From positions 32,348 through 96,347 of IMG/VR virus record IMGVR_UViG_3300034101_002201: a DNA stretch of 64,000 nt, one strand, 5' to 3'. Every line of letters starts with the position of its first letter. The first letter of the stretch is position 1. This document shows positions 17,535-25,809 of the stretch, piece by piece. The notes below the pieces were generated by a model that was not told the origin of the DNA, made no database searches, and saw only the letters and a program-made list of their open reading frames with translations. A program made the translations under genes and the position numbers. The DNA comes from a virus.

Positions 17535-18519
17535 TAATACTGTAGAAAGAATTGTTGACATTGCCAATTCAAATAAACCAATGAGATATAATATTCTTAC
17601 ATTTCCAACCCATGAAAGATATGAAACTCAACTGTGTAAAACTGGGCATGAATTTTATTCTTTTACCTCTGATAGATTTAAGAGATGGAACACATCGCAG
17701 GTAGAAGTTCCTAGTAATTATCATATTTTACCCGATAATCAAGTATGTGGATATTTGAAGTATGATTTTATCTTAGTTCAGAGTAAATTTTGGCAGTTTC
17801 AAGTTGCTCAACAAATTAATCAACAGCTAAGTATACCAATTATATGTTTAGAGCATACTCTACCAACCCCTCAAACAATGACATTTGATCAAATAAATTC
17901 AATGAGGCAGATGTCTGGCGATGTAAATATTTTTATATCTGATTTTTCTAAGAAAGCATGGAATATAAATGGGGCAGTAATACATCATGGCGTTGATACC
18001 AATGTATTCTGTAAGCAAAATATAGATAAAAAATTAGAAATATTAACGGTAGCAAATGACTTTATAAATCGTGATTATTGTTTAAATTATAGCGGATGGA
18101 AGAGAGTAACAAACGGATTAGATGTAAATATTATTGGTGACACAAAGGGGTTATCATCACCGGCAAAATCTATTGATGAACTAGTTAATGCATATAATAC
18201 TTGTTCAATATATTTTAATAGCTCTACGTTAAGTCCAATACCTATGTCTTTGTTAGAAGCTATGTCTTGCGGATGTCCAGTAGTATCAACGGCGACATGC
18301 ATGATACCAGAGATAATAAAAAATGGTGAAAATGGATTTATATCTAACAATGAAGAAGAGTTAAGGTCATATATAGACTATTTATTGAACAATCCAGAGG
18401 AGCGAGAAAAGCTAGGAAATAATGCTAGACAGACCGTGATTGATAAATTTTCTGAATATGAATTCATTCAAAAATGGAACGAATTATTCGATAAAGTATA
18501 TGAGGAAACAACAAAATGA
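17527..18519 (+). CDS. GT-B (GT4-like) glycosyltransferase, 330 aa
   Basis: This is the third GT-B enzyme in a row. The N-terminal half contains YNILTFPTHERYETQLCKTGHEF. The C-terminal half has MSLLEAMSCGCPVVST (about residues 239-255), then EIIKNGENGFIS, the clear donor-binding signature of GT4 enzymes with the E-x7-E region. The C-terminal helix (KFSEYEFIQKWNELFDKVYEE) is typical of the fold. It is likely to add a sugar to the same acceptor pathway as its neighbours. Confidence 0.77.
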   Translation: MYNNTVERIVDIANSNKPMRYNILTFPTHERYETQLCKTGHEFYSFTSDRFKRWNTSQVEVPSNYHILPDNQVCGYLKYDFILVQSKFWQFQVAQQINQQLSIPIICLEHTLPTPQTMTFDQINSMRQMSGDVNIFISDFSKKAWNINGAVIHHGVDTNVFCKQNIDKKLEILTVANDFINRDYCLNYSGWKRVTNGLDVNIIGDTKGLSSPAKSIDELVNAYNTCSIYFNSSTLSPIPMSLLEAMSCGCPVVSTATCMIPEIIKNGENGFISNNEEELRSYIDYLLNNPEEREKLGNNARQTVIDKFSEYEFIQKWNELFDKVYEETTK

Positions 18520-18932
18520 AAATACAAATTTTGACAGATATAAAAGACTCTATTGATGGTTTCAATCCTGTTTTTTTAAATGAGAATGGTTTATCTGCTA
18601 ATATAGCAGAAAATTCTGCAACAGAAATTATTATGAATGGAACAGTTGAACTAGTTCCATATGAAAAACTAGATAATATTTTACTAGATCTTAAAAAGCT
18701 AGTAAGAAAAGGTGGAAAAATAGTAATGAATGGGGTAGATGCTAGTTGTGTGTCCAGAGATTTTGTGACCGGTATCATAGATATAAAAACATATAATGAT
18801 GTGATTTTTTCTAGAATGTCAGTACATGACTCCAAACAATTGGGCAATAAATTAAAATCTCTAGGATTTGTAATTGACAAAATCTTGCTAAGAGGATCAA
18901 TATATGAGCTACATGCTTCCAGACCCCAGTAA
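18516..18932 (+). CDS. Small degenerate methyltransferase-like protein
   Basis: This 138-residue protein resembles the second half of a class I methyltransferase: VPYEKLDNILLDLKKLVRKGGKIVMNG (about 48-75) matches the region where a SAM enzyme has its 'kPGG' turn. The glycine-rich SAM-binding motif I is absent from the N-terminus. It could be a truncated or repurposed methyltransferase, or a partner of one of the full methyltransferases nearby. ATGA overlap links it to the upstream glycosyltransferase. Confidence 0.5.
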   Translation: MKIQILTDIKDSIDGFNPVFLNENGLSANIAENSATEIIMNGTVELVPYEKLDNILLDLKKLVRKGGKIVMNGVDASCVSRDFVTGIIDIKTYNDVIFSRMSVHDSKQLGNKLKSLGFVIDKILLRGSIYELHASRPQ

Positions 18933-19647
18933 ACAGACAAGCTGTAAAAGTTGTTCTTTTGCTGTTTATGAGGAAAAGACACAAACCGATTGCTTACATA
19001 ATAGAATATCTAAATTCAAAGAAGATGTTATAGCCGCCTATGATGATGATAAGGAATTCTTTGTTATAAATAGAAAATGCAATTTCTACAGACATAAAGA
19101 TTGGAACGATGGAAAGCCAGAGATAGACAAAGCTGTTAAAGAATCTTCTATAAGTTTTGATTTATTAATCGATTGTGATAACATAACTGAGTCATATATA
19201 ACTAAAATAATTTCTCAGTTAAAATGTTTGAATTATCCCATAAATAGACTAAAAATAGTCTTATATCATTCCCATCTTTTAGAACAAAATAAAAGAACTT
19301 TGATATCTCAGATTTATCAAAATTTTCCACAAATAACAGCGTCGATGTTTTTTGACAAAAAGCTGTTTTTATATGAATTTCTAATGAGAACTAAAAATAG
19401 ATTTCATATATTAATTGATGCAAATAATATAGATCAGATAAGTTCAGCAATTTATGAGATCAATAATGCAATAAATACAGAGCTTTTAAGATGCACTGTC
19501 TTCAAGTTCAAAGATTCTTGTGCCATATTAAATTCACTTTATAAGATGGTATCATTTTATATAGAAAGCGGTGAATACGTCGATATAGTAGAAAAAGTTG
19601 TTGACGAATCCAAACAGCAAGGATTATATATTGAGAAGGATACATGA
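18904..19647 (+). CDS. Cys-cluster protein with GT-A-like second half
   Basis: This 247-residue protein has a likely zinc-binding N-terminal module: C14-x2-C17, a third Cys about 13 residues later (DCLHNR), and a fourth in RKCNFYRH. From about residue 78 it resembles a GT-A nucleotide-sugar fold: SFDLLIDCDNITESYITKII, then NRLKIVLYHSH, and a FHILIDANN strand. A DxD-type site may be the IDCD or IDAN segment but is not clear. It overlaps the preceding gene by 29 bp, with RBS AAGAGGATCAAT. Function is unproven; it probably belongs to the glycan pathway. Confidence 0.5.
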   Translation: MSYMLPDPSKQTSCKSCSFAVYEEKTQTDCLHNRISKFKEDVIAAYDDDKEFFVINRKCNFYRHKDWNDGKPEIDKAVKESSISFDLLIDCDNITESYITKIISQLKCLNYPINRLKIVLYHSHLLEQNKRTLISQIYQNFPQITASMFFDKKLFLYEFLMRTKNRFHILIDANNIDQISSAIYEINNAINTELLRCTVFKFKDSCAILNSLYKMVSFYIESGEYVDIVEKVVDESKQQGLYIEKDT

Positions 19648-20381
19648 AAAAGAAAATAAAACAAAATATTCAAACTAATGAAGAATTAATTAGTATAGTT
19701 TTGTTATGCGATTTACCGGGATATAGAATGAAGTCATATGGTCCAACATCTTTAATAAGTATTCATAACAAAAAACTAATTGATTTTCAGATAGATGCTA
19801 TCAAAAAAACTTTTGACAAATTTGAAATAATAATTTGTGTAGGGTTTGAAGCTGAAAAAATATGCAAATATATAAGACAAAAATACAACAATATGAGCAT
19901 AAGAATAGTAGAGAATCAAAGCTTTAATTCTTCTAATTCTTACGAATCTACTAGATTATCTATCAATAACACCATGAACAAAAAAGTTTTAATATGCAAT
20001 GGCGAATTATTGATAAATAAAAAAACTCTTAAATTATTAGATCTCAATAGAACGTGTGTTCTTATTGAAAAGAGTACCTCAGAGAATCTAGACATTGGTT
20101 TAAATATGAACAGCAATAAAGAGGCACAGCACTTCTCGTTTGGTGCTTATCAAACTTGGTCAGAAATGGTATATCTTTGTGGGAATGATGTCGTAGAGCA
20201 TATAAGAAAAGTTCTTAGTCATCCAGATAGCAAAAAAAAGTTTATATTTGAGGCTCTTAATGAGTTAATTAGATCCAATTTTACTATTTTATGTATAGAT
20301 AATAAGTTTCCTGTTCAAAAAATCAATAATATAAAAACCTATCACAATATAAGGGATAATAATGAGATTTTTAGTATTTGA
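19644..20381 (+). CDS. Nucleotidyltransferase-like protein (LicC/GlmU-type fold)
   Basis: This 245-residue protein resembles sugar-phosphate or choline-phosphate nucleotidyltransferases. The N-terminal strand VLLCDLPGYRMKSYGPTSLI occupies the place of the usual L-A-G-x-G-x-R loop, followed by LIDFQIDAIKK and EIIICVGFEAEKI, the typical Rossmann continuation. NSSNSYESTRLS and VLICNGELLIN match the region with the metal-binding Asp, but here the acid is Glu. The degenerate loop makes activity uncertain. If active it would supply an NDP-sugar or CDP-alcohol to neighbouring transferases. ATGA overlap upstream. Confidence 0.55.
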   Translation: MKKKIKQNIQTNEELISIVLLCDLPGYRMKSYGPTSLISIHNKKLIDFQIDAIKKTFDKFEIIICVGFEAEKICKYIRQKYNNMSIRIVENQSFNSSNSYESTRLSINNTMNKKVLICNGELLINKKTLKLLDLNRTCVLIEKSTSENLDIGLNMNSNKEAQHFSFGAYQTWSEMVYLCGNDVVEHIRKVLSHPDSKKKFIFEALNELIRSNFTILCIDNKFPVQKINNIKTYHNIRDNNEIFSI

Positions 20382-21177
20382 TTACTCTTCGTATTGGTCT
20401 ACTGAACCACACTATTTCAACGCCGCATTAAGAAATATCGGCGTAGAATCAAATATGTGGAATACTAATCTTAGTGTATATGATAATTTTGATACATATA
20501 AACCAGACGTATTTATTGGTCATGCTCTAAATCTGCCAAGAGATTTCATTCAATATTTAAAAGACAGTAACAACCAAGAAATTAAAGTGTTATTGAACAT
20601 TAATGACATAAATGCTAATAATATTGGGCTATTAGCTGAAAGGTTAAATGAAAATAATATTAAATTTGTATTTTTTGGTACACGCGAGACTAGTACCAGT
20701 GATATAAAATTTATCAAGATAATGCCATCGGCTGATGTATTTATACCAATTGCCAAAAAGAAGTTTGAGATTGATAAAGCTATATTCGTATCTCAAGAAG
20801 ATCAAATTCCAGAATATGATGGCGTATACCATATTCTAACTAATAACCAAGCAATAAAAGATAAAGTAGATATTTTCTTGCCTGTCTTAGAACTTAACAA
20901 ACTTTTTGTCAACTACAAAGAAATTGTTTTTAAAGATGCGTCTTTCTTAGAATCTCAGATAGTTTTTGATGCAATAAAAAATGGTAATAAAATCGTATTT
21001 GATTTTAAGAATAATAGCTATACTGACAAAATTACAGAAATTTTTAAAGGCGAAAAATTTAGTAGTTCGGTCAAAAATAGACACACATGTTTCCATAGAT
21101 TAAAAACATTATTGTCTCAAATTTCACCACCAGAAGAAATACTTAGTAGACTAAACGATAGGATCAACTCGTTATGA
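20362..21177 (+). CDS. Hypothetical protein, possible GT-B-like half
   Basis: This 271-residue protein is not clearly recognised. The N-terminus (RFLVFDYSSYWSTEPHYFNAALRNIG) resembles the first strand and helix of GT-B enzymes, and YKPDVFIGHALNLPRDFIQYL looks like an early Rossmann segment. No donor-binding E-x7-E motif is visible. It may be a diverged glycosyltransferase or a sugar-binding partner. It overlaps the preceding gene by 20 bp with RBS AAGGGATAAT and the next by ATGA. Confidence 0.5.
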   Translation: MRFLVFDYSSYWSTEPHYFNAALRNIGVESNMWNTNLSVYDNFDTYKPDVFIGHALNLPRDFIQYLKDSNNQEIKVLLNINDINANNIGLLAERLNENNIKFVFFGTRETSTSDIKFIKIMPSADVFIPIAKKKFEIDKAIFVSQEDQIPEYDGVYHILTNNQAIKDKVDIFLPVLELNKLFVNYKEIVFKDASFLESQIVFDAIKNGNKIVFDFKNNSYTDKITEIFKGEKFSSSVKNRHTCFHRLKTLLSQISPPEEILSRLNDRINSL

Positions 21178-21884
21178 AATTTTTACTACAATTTCCAACG
21201 CTTGGAAGACCAGAAAAATTTAGTTTTTGCTTAAAGAAGTACCTTGAGCTTTTTAGCAAAGAAAATGAATTACATTTTAATATTAATTGTGATAGCTCAG
21301 ATGTTACAATGAATAATGACATAACGGTAAATACAATTAAGTATATTCTGGATAGATATGAGAATGTTAACTACAATATAAATTTTGATGATAATACCAC
21401 CAAGATCAGTGCTATAAATGATCATATTGATGATAAAGATTTTGATATAGTAATTTGCGTGTCTGATGACATGATACCCATCAAGAGTGGATGGGACAAA
21501 ATTATATCCTCAAGTATGGAAAAACACTTTCCAGATACATATGGGTGTTTACACTTTAACGACGGCTTACAGGGAAATAATCTAATAACTTTATCCATAC
21601 TTGGCAAAAAATTGTATGATTTTTTTGGATATATTTATCATCCAGATTATAAAAGTTTATATTGTGATAATGAATTCACGAATCAAGTATATTCTATGAA
21701 TAAAGTAGCATATATTAATGAAATAGTTATTATGCATGAACATTATTCAAAAAATGGCAGCATGAATCATAACGACTATGATTATGCCGCACAAAAGACC
21801 CTATCATTTGCTGGAAGAGATGCTTATGTATTCCAACAAAGAGCCGCCCTTAACTATCCCAAGCAAAGAATTACTAATGACTAA
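21174..21884 (+). CDS. GT-A-like glycosyltransferase
   Basis: This 236-residue protein looks like a GT-A enzyme. The opening strand is KFLLQFPTLGRPEKFSFCLKKY, the place of the nucleotide-sugar-binding start. A metal-binding DxD-like VSDDM lies near residue 99 after DFDIVICVS. The C-terminal part contains HEHYSKNGSMNHNDYDYAAQK, a His/Asp-rich stretch typical of the acceptor side. It overlaps the next gene by 8 bp. Family assignment is by fold pattern, not by close similarity. Confidence 0.65.
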   Translation: MKFLLQFPTLGRPEKFSFCLKKYLELFSKENELHFNINCDSSDVTMNNDITVNTIKYILDRYENVNYNINFDDNTTKISAINDHIDDKDFDIVICVSDDMIPIKSGWDKIISSSMEKHFPDTYGCLHFNDGLQGNNLITLSILGKKLYDFFGYIYHPDYKSLYCDNEFTNQVYSMNKVAYINEIVIMHEHYSKNGSMNHNDYDYAAQKTLSFAGRDAYVFQQRAALNYPKQRITND

Positions 21885-22512
21885 TAAGATTATATGCTTT
21901 TCACTTTGGGGTGATAATCCAAAGTATACAATGGGAGCTATAAAAAATGCCAGATTAGCACAGGAAATTTATGAGGGCTGGAAATGCAGATTTTATATTG
22001 GAAATGACGTATCAAACAAAATTATAGATCAATTAGATTCTCTGAATTGCGAATTGGTACATAAAGATGATACCGGATGGAATGGCATGTTTTGGAGATT
22101 TTTAGGTGCAGATTCTGAAAATATATTTCTATCCAGAGATACTGATAGTAGATTAAATACTAGAGAAAAAGCAGCAGTTGATGAGTGGTTAAAAACCGAT
22201 AAAGATTTTCATATTATGCGAGATCACCCTTATCATCAAACGGAAATATTAGGAGGAATGTGGGGTTGTAGGAATGGAATTCTAAAAGGCATAACTGAAA
22301 TGATAGACACGTATGATAAAAAAGAATACGATAATGCATATCAAGTAGATCAAAATTTTTTGAGACAGGTAATTTATCCTATGATAAAGTACAATAGTAC
22401 TGTGCATGATGAATTTTTTGAACGTATACCGTTTCCATCAAATGCTACTCAACGAGCTAGATCTTATTTTGTAGGACAGGTGTATGATGAAAATGATATT
22501 CCTCAATTTTAA
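21877..22512 (+). CDS. GT-A-like glycosyltransferase (GT8/32-like)
   Basis: The frame is open from 21778, but the true start is very likely ATG 21877, giving 211 aa: TNKIICFSLWGDNPKYTMGA is a natural N-terminal strand of this enzyme type and the upstream segment lies inside the previous gene. Key features are NARLAQEIYEGWKCRFYIGNDV, then LSRDTDSRLN with the metal-binding DTD at about residue 86, and MRDHPYHQTEILGGMWGC. The pattern resembles GT8/GT32-like enzymes and phage proteins of unknown specificity. Nothing in it indicates a membrane location. Confidence 0.65.
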   Translation: MTNKIICFSLWGDNPKYTMGAIKNARLAQEIYEGWKCRFYIGNDVSNKIIDQLDSLNCELVHKDDTGWNGMFWRFLGADSENIFLSRDTDSRLNTREKAAVDEWLKTDKDFHIMRDHPYHQTEILGGMWGCRNGILKGITEMIDTYDKKEYDNAYQVDQNFLRQVIYPMIKYNSTVHDEFFERIPFPSNATQRARSYFVGQVYDENDIPQF

Positions 22513-22523
22513 AAGGATGCAAG

Positions 22524-23153
22524 ATGAATAAATTAACAGAACTTGGAGTTAGATACGGAACTGATAAGGTGGATGGAAATCATACATTTGCTGGAGAGTG
22601 CTATACGGATGTTTATCATAGATATTTGAATCACTTGCGTGACCAAAAATTTAATTTCTTAGAAATAGGAATAAGAGATGGTTGTTCTCTTAAAATGTGG
22701 TCAGAATATTTTCCAAAGGCTTCTATTATAGGATTAGATATTAATCCGACATGTAAACAATATGAGGGTGGAAATGTTCATGTAGAAATTGGATCTCAAA
22801 GCGATCCAGAGTTTTTACAAACATTAATTGATAAATACAAAACTTTTAATGTTATACTTGACGATGGAAGTCATATAAATACATTAACATTAAAGTCATT
22901 TGAAATTTTAAATGATTATGCTACTGATTTCTACATCATAGAAGACTTAAGAAATTCATATGAAAATCTTACCAATGATATCGCCGGGTGGCCGGGAATG
23001 CATTTGAACAAAGATCTAAATCCAAGAAATGATATAACAAGAACTCAGTTCAATGATACGTTTTTAGATTTGATCAAAACAATGGATTACAGAAGTGGCA
23101 AGTATAAATCTATTAATTTTCACGCTCAGATACTTGTATTGGAGAAAATATAA
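22524..23153 (+). CDS. Class I SAM methyltransferase (demethylmacrocin-type)
   Basis: This 209-residue protein resembles the sugar O-methyltransferases of the MycE/TylE and cephalosporin-hydroxylase-like group. YGTDKVDGNHTFAGECYTD near residue 10 is the family lead-in. Motif I is FLEIGIRDGCSLKMW, with the acidic partner in IIGLDINP. NVILDDGSHINTLTL carries the likely metal-binding Asp and His residues. Such enzymes methylate sugar hydroxyls, which fits its place among glycosyltransferases. RBS AAAAGGATGCAAG precedes the ATG. Confidence 0.75.
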   Translation: MNKLTELGVRYGTDKVDGNHTFAGECYTDVYHRYLNHLRDQKFNFLEIGIRDGCSLKMWSEYFPKASIIGLDINPTCKQYEGGNVHVEIGSQSDPEFLQTLIDKYKTFNVILDDGSHINTLTLKSFEILNDYATDFYIIEDLRNSYENLTNDIAGWPGMHLNKDLNPRNDITRTQFNDTFLDLIKTMDYRSGKYKSINFHAQILVLEKI

Positions 23154-23155
23154 TC

Positions 23156-23773
23156 ATGTTTTATTCTCAGTATGGAGAAGAAAAGATATTATCACAATTC
23201 TTTGGTGATAAAAACAACGGATTCCTAGTAGACATAGGGGCAATGGACGGAGTAACATATTCTAATTCAAGATATTTAATAGAACATAAGTCGTGGTCTG
23301 GCATACTAGTAGAACCACACCCTCTGTACTATAAAAATTTATCAGATTTGTACAAAGACAATGATAAAATTAGTATACTGAATGTTGGATGTTTTAATGT
23401 TGAAAAAGAAGTCGATTTTTACATTTACTCTACAGGCATTGATTCGTCTGTATCAACCATGTCTGATGTCTTTAAGAAAAGAGTCATAGACCATCATGGG
23501 GATAAATTTAGAGAAACAATAACCGTAAAAACGCAAACATTAAATAATATCATTTCTAACAATGTCGTAGATTTTCTTTCTATAGACGCAGAAGGTGTAG
23601 ATATGGAAGTTTTAGCATCAAATGATTGGACAAAGAATAGGCCAAGATTAGTTTGCGTAGAACACAGTATGGATATTAATGTACTATTAAATTTTATGAT
23701 GCACATAGAATACTCTGTATACTCTAAAACTGATGGAAATACATTTTTTATTAGTTCAGAGGAAAATATATGA
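23156..23773 (+). CDS. FkbM-family methyltransferase
   Basis: This 205-residue protein is a second FkbM-type O-methyltransferase. It opens SQYGEEKILSQFFG, typical of the family, followed by FLVDIGAMDGVTYSNSR (motif I), ILVEPHPLYYKNL with the acidic ribose-binding residue, and the hallmark LSIDAEGVDMEVL near residue 143. It is not a close copy of the FkbM gene at 11479. It likely methylates a sugar in the glycan made by this cluster. It begins 2 nt after the preceding stop. Confidence 0.82.
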   Translation: MFYSQYGEEKILSQFFGDKNNGFLVDIGAMDGVTYSNSRYLIEHKSWSGILVEPHPLYYKNLSDLYKDNDKISILNVGCFNVEKEVDFYIYSTGIDSSVSTMSDVFKKRVIDHHGDKFRETITVKTQTLNNIISNNVVDFLSIDAEGVDMEVLASNDWTKNRPRLVCVEHSMDINVLLNFMMHIEYSVYSKTDGNTFFISSEENI

Positions 23774-24600
23774 AAACATTGCTGATACAAGAAGCCGGTA
23801 GACACAAAGTAAATAGCAACTTTAGAGAGTGTTTATCTTTACAGAGAGCTATGCAAGATCAAAATCATGACGCAGAAGTATGGGGGCTTGGTCATGATAA
23901 CTACACTAAAACGCCAGATTGGGATTCTTATGACTTGATTATTAATTTAGAGAATCACGATGAAACTAACTGGATTCCAGATTTATCTAAAGCAAAGACT
24001 AAAAAATTTATTTGGTCTATTGATGCACATTGTAAAGGTATTCAGAGCTATATGAAAACATTTTATGATGGGAAATATGATCTAATATTGCAATCTACTC
24101 CAGAGTTTTTGAATGAACATAGCGTATGGTTTCCAAATTGTTATGATGATGATTTGATAATGCCTCTTGGTATAGAAAAAAGACACGATGTAGGTTTTTG
24201 CGGTATGATAAATAATAGAGGCGGATTAATAGATATTCTAAGTTCATTTTTTGCTTTTAGATTAGATGAAAAAGTATTAGGACAAAATATGGTTCATTCT
24301 ATCAATTCATACAAAGTCCACTTTAATGCTAATATTTCTATTGATATCAACTATAGAAATTTTGAAACGATTGGATGCGGAACTTGTTTGTTGACAAATT
24401 ATAACCAATATTATGATAAATTAGGATTCATAGATGGAGTGAACTGTCTAATCTATAAAGATGTAAATGAGATGATAGAGAAAATAAAAATGGCATTAAA
24501 TAATGATAATCTAAGATATAATATAGAGCAGGGCGGTTTAGAACTAGCAAAACAGCATACATACAAAAAAAGAATAAAGATTATAGAGGAGCTTTTATGA
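23770..24600 (+). CDS. CgeB-like GT-B glycosyltransferase
   Basis: This 276-residue protein matches the CgeB/YkvP-type glycosyltransferases (GT1-like, C-terminal Glyco_trans_1_2 pattern). The N-terminal half is LLIQEAGRHKVNSNFRECL. The donor-binding half contains DVGFCGMINNRGGLIDIL, then HFNANISIDINYRNFETIGC and a GTCLLTNY line, and ends with EQGGLELAKQHTYKKRI. It overlaps its neighbours by ATGA at both ends. Relatives are widespread in phage and spore-coat glycosylation clusters. Confidence 0.75.
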   Translation: MKTLLIQEAGRHKVNSNFRECLSLQRAMQDQNHDAEVWGLGHDNYTKTPDWDSYDLIINLENHDETNWIPDLSKAKTKKFIWSIDAHCKGIQSYMKTFYDGKYDLILQSTPEFLNEHSVWFPNCYDDDLIMPLGIEKRHDVGFCGMINNRGGLIDILSSFFAFRLDEKVLGQNMVHSINSYKVHFNANISIDINYRNFETIGCGTCLLTNYNQYYDKLGFIDGVNCLIYKDVNEMIEKIKMALNNDNLRYNIEQGGLELAKQHTYKKRIKIIEELL

Positions 24601-25085
24601 ATTTAGGAATATATATTGATACTATGCTTGACACAAGTAAGCTTGAGAAAATAAATAATTTTATAGATTTTGCTATAGAAGATAGGCTTTTTGATGATAT
24701 AAGTATCTTTTATGATAACATAGGGCATAATCCATTCAACACAAAATGTGGAATGTTCAATTCAACAGAATTGTGGAGTTTCAATGGAACTCTAATAGTT
24801 ATGTCTCTAGAGTCTCTAAAGACCACATTGAATATTGTTAATAACATTAACGTAATATATTACTATAATTGGGATCAAAATATTAACATTTTAGATCTAG
24901 TCATTAATTCTAGCAGAATTAAAAATATAATATGTAGGACTGAAAAAGATCAAAAGGAAATATTTAGATTAACTGGTAAGAAACCAATCGGCATATCAGA
25001 CAACTTCCAAGATATACTAGAAATACTATTAAGGTGTAAAGATGAATACAAATCAAATAATAATGATGTATACAAAGCAGCATAA
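24597..25085 (+). CDS. Hypothetical protein at the end of the glycan block
   Basis: This 162-residue protein has no recognised domain. The opening LGIYIDTMLDTSKLEKI resembles a Rossmann strand-helix, and the last 40 residues (NIICRTEKDQKEIFRLTGKKP) resemble a GT-B fragment, so it may be a single-domain derivative of a glycosyltransferase. Its last 44 bp overlap the following endonuclease gene. Its composition is like its neighbours. Whether it is a complete protein or a remnant cannot be told from the sequence. Confidence 0.55.
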   Translation: MNLGIYIDTMLDTSKLEKINNFIDFAIEDRLFDDISIFYDNIGHNPFNTKCGMFNSTELWSFNGTLIVMSLESLKTTLNIVNNINVIYYYNWDQNINILDLVINSSRIKNIICRTEKDQKEIFRLTGKKPIGISDNFQDILEILLRCKDEYKSNNNDVYKAA

Positions 25086-25809
25086 AAGTACTTACGAAAT
25101 TGCTGAGACATTTAATACTTATCCAAATAGGATTCGAAGAATCCTAATAAAGAGCGGTGTATCATTAAAAACTAAAAGCGAAGCTCAAAAAAATGCTATA
25201 GATAATGGCACTGCTATACATCCAACTAGTGGAAAAAATAGAACAAAAGAAGAAAAATTAAAGATTAGTTTTGGACTTAAAAAATACTGGGAAGAAATGT
25301 CAGAAGAGATGTATGAGTCTAGAGTTGATCAATCTAAAAAAAGGTGGGAAAAATTGTCTGAAGTTGAAAAAGATAGAATGATGAGTGCTGCTATCAAAAG
25401 CATACAAGTGGCTGGTAAAGAAGGGTCTAAACTAGAAAAATTTCTATATGAAGAAATAACCAAGGCCGGTTATTCTGTTCAGTACCATAAAAAGCATCTG
25501 ATACAAAATCACAACATGGAACTGGATATGTACATACCATCACTCAAGGCTATAATAGAGGTAGACGGCCCATCTCATTTCTTGCCAATATGGGGTGAAG
25601 AAAAGTTACAAAAACAAATAAAAGCTGATACACAAAAAAGTGGGCTTTTACTCAGCAAGGGAATGGTCATCATACGAATAAAAAACTTATCTGACTCAGT
25701 ATGTTTGGCCGATAAAGAAAAGTTGAGACTTGACATTGTGAATTGCTTGGGTACAATAGAAAAGTCGTTTCCCAAAAAAGCAGAAAGGTACATAGAGATT
25801 GAAATATGA
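25042..25809 (+). CDS. HTH/NUMOD-like Vsr-type endonuclease, likely homing type
   Basis: This 255-residue protein has three parts. Residues 1-40 are a helix-turn-helix (STYEIAETFNTYPNRIRRIL). Residues 55-130 are a basic region with a NUMOD3-like line (GKNRTKEEKLKISFGLKKYW). The C-terminal part has a Vsr/PD-(D/E)XK-like core: LDMYIPSLKAIIEVDG with D162 and E173, then PSHF and a QIKADTQKSGLL helix. HTH and NUMOD modules joined to a Vsr-like nuclease are typical of free-standing homing endonucleases in phages. RBS AAGGTGTAAAG at 25031-25041 fixes the start inside the preceding gene. The core resembles the smaller protein at 1755-2177. Confidence 0.72.
   Translation: MNTNQIIMMYTKQHKSTYEIAETFNTYPNRIRRILIKSGVSLKTKSEAQKNAIDNGTAIHPTSGKNRTKEEKLKISFGLKKYWEEMSEEMYESRVDQSKKRWEKLSEVEKDRMMSAAIKSIQVAGKEGSKLEKFLYEEITKAGYSVQYHKKHLIQNHNMELDMYIPSLKAIIEVDGPSHFLPIWGEEKLQKQIKADTQKSGLLLSKGMVIIRIKNLSDSVCLADKEKLRLDIVNCLGTIEKSFPKKAERYIEIEI

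Noticed and set aside
24597-25085. Fracture of a glycosyltransferase gene by the endonuclease at 25042
   Set aside because: No matching C-terminal piece follows the endonuclease, so a split gene cannot be shown.
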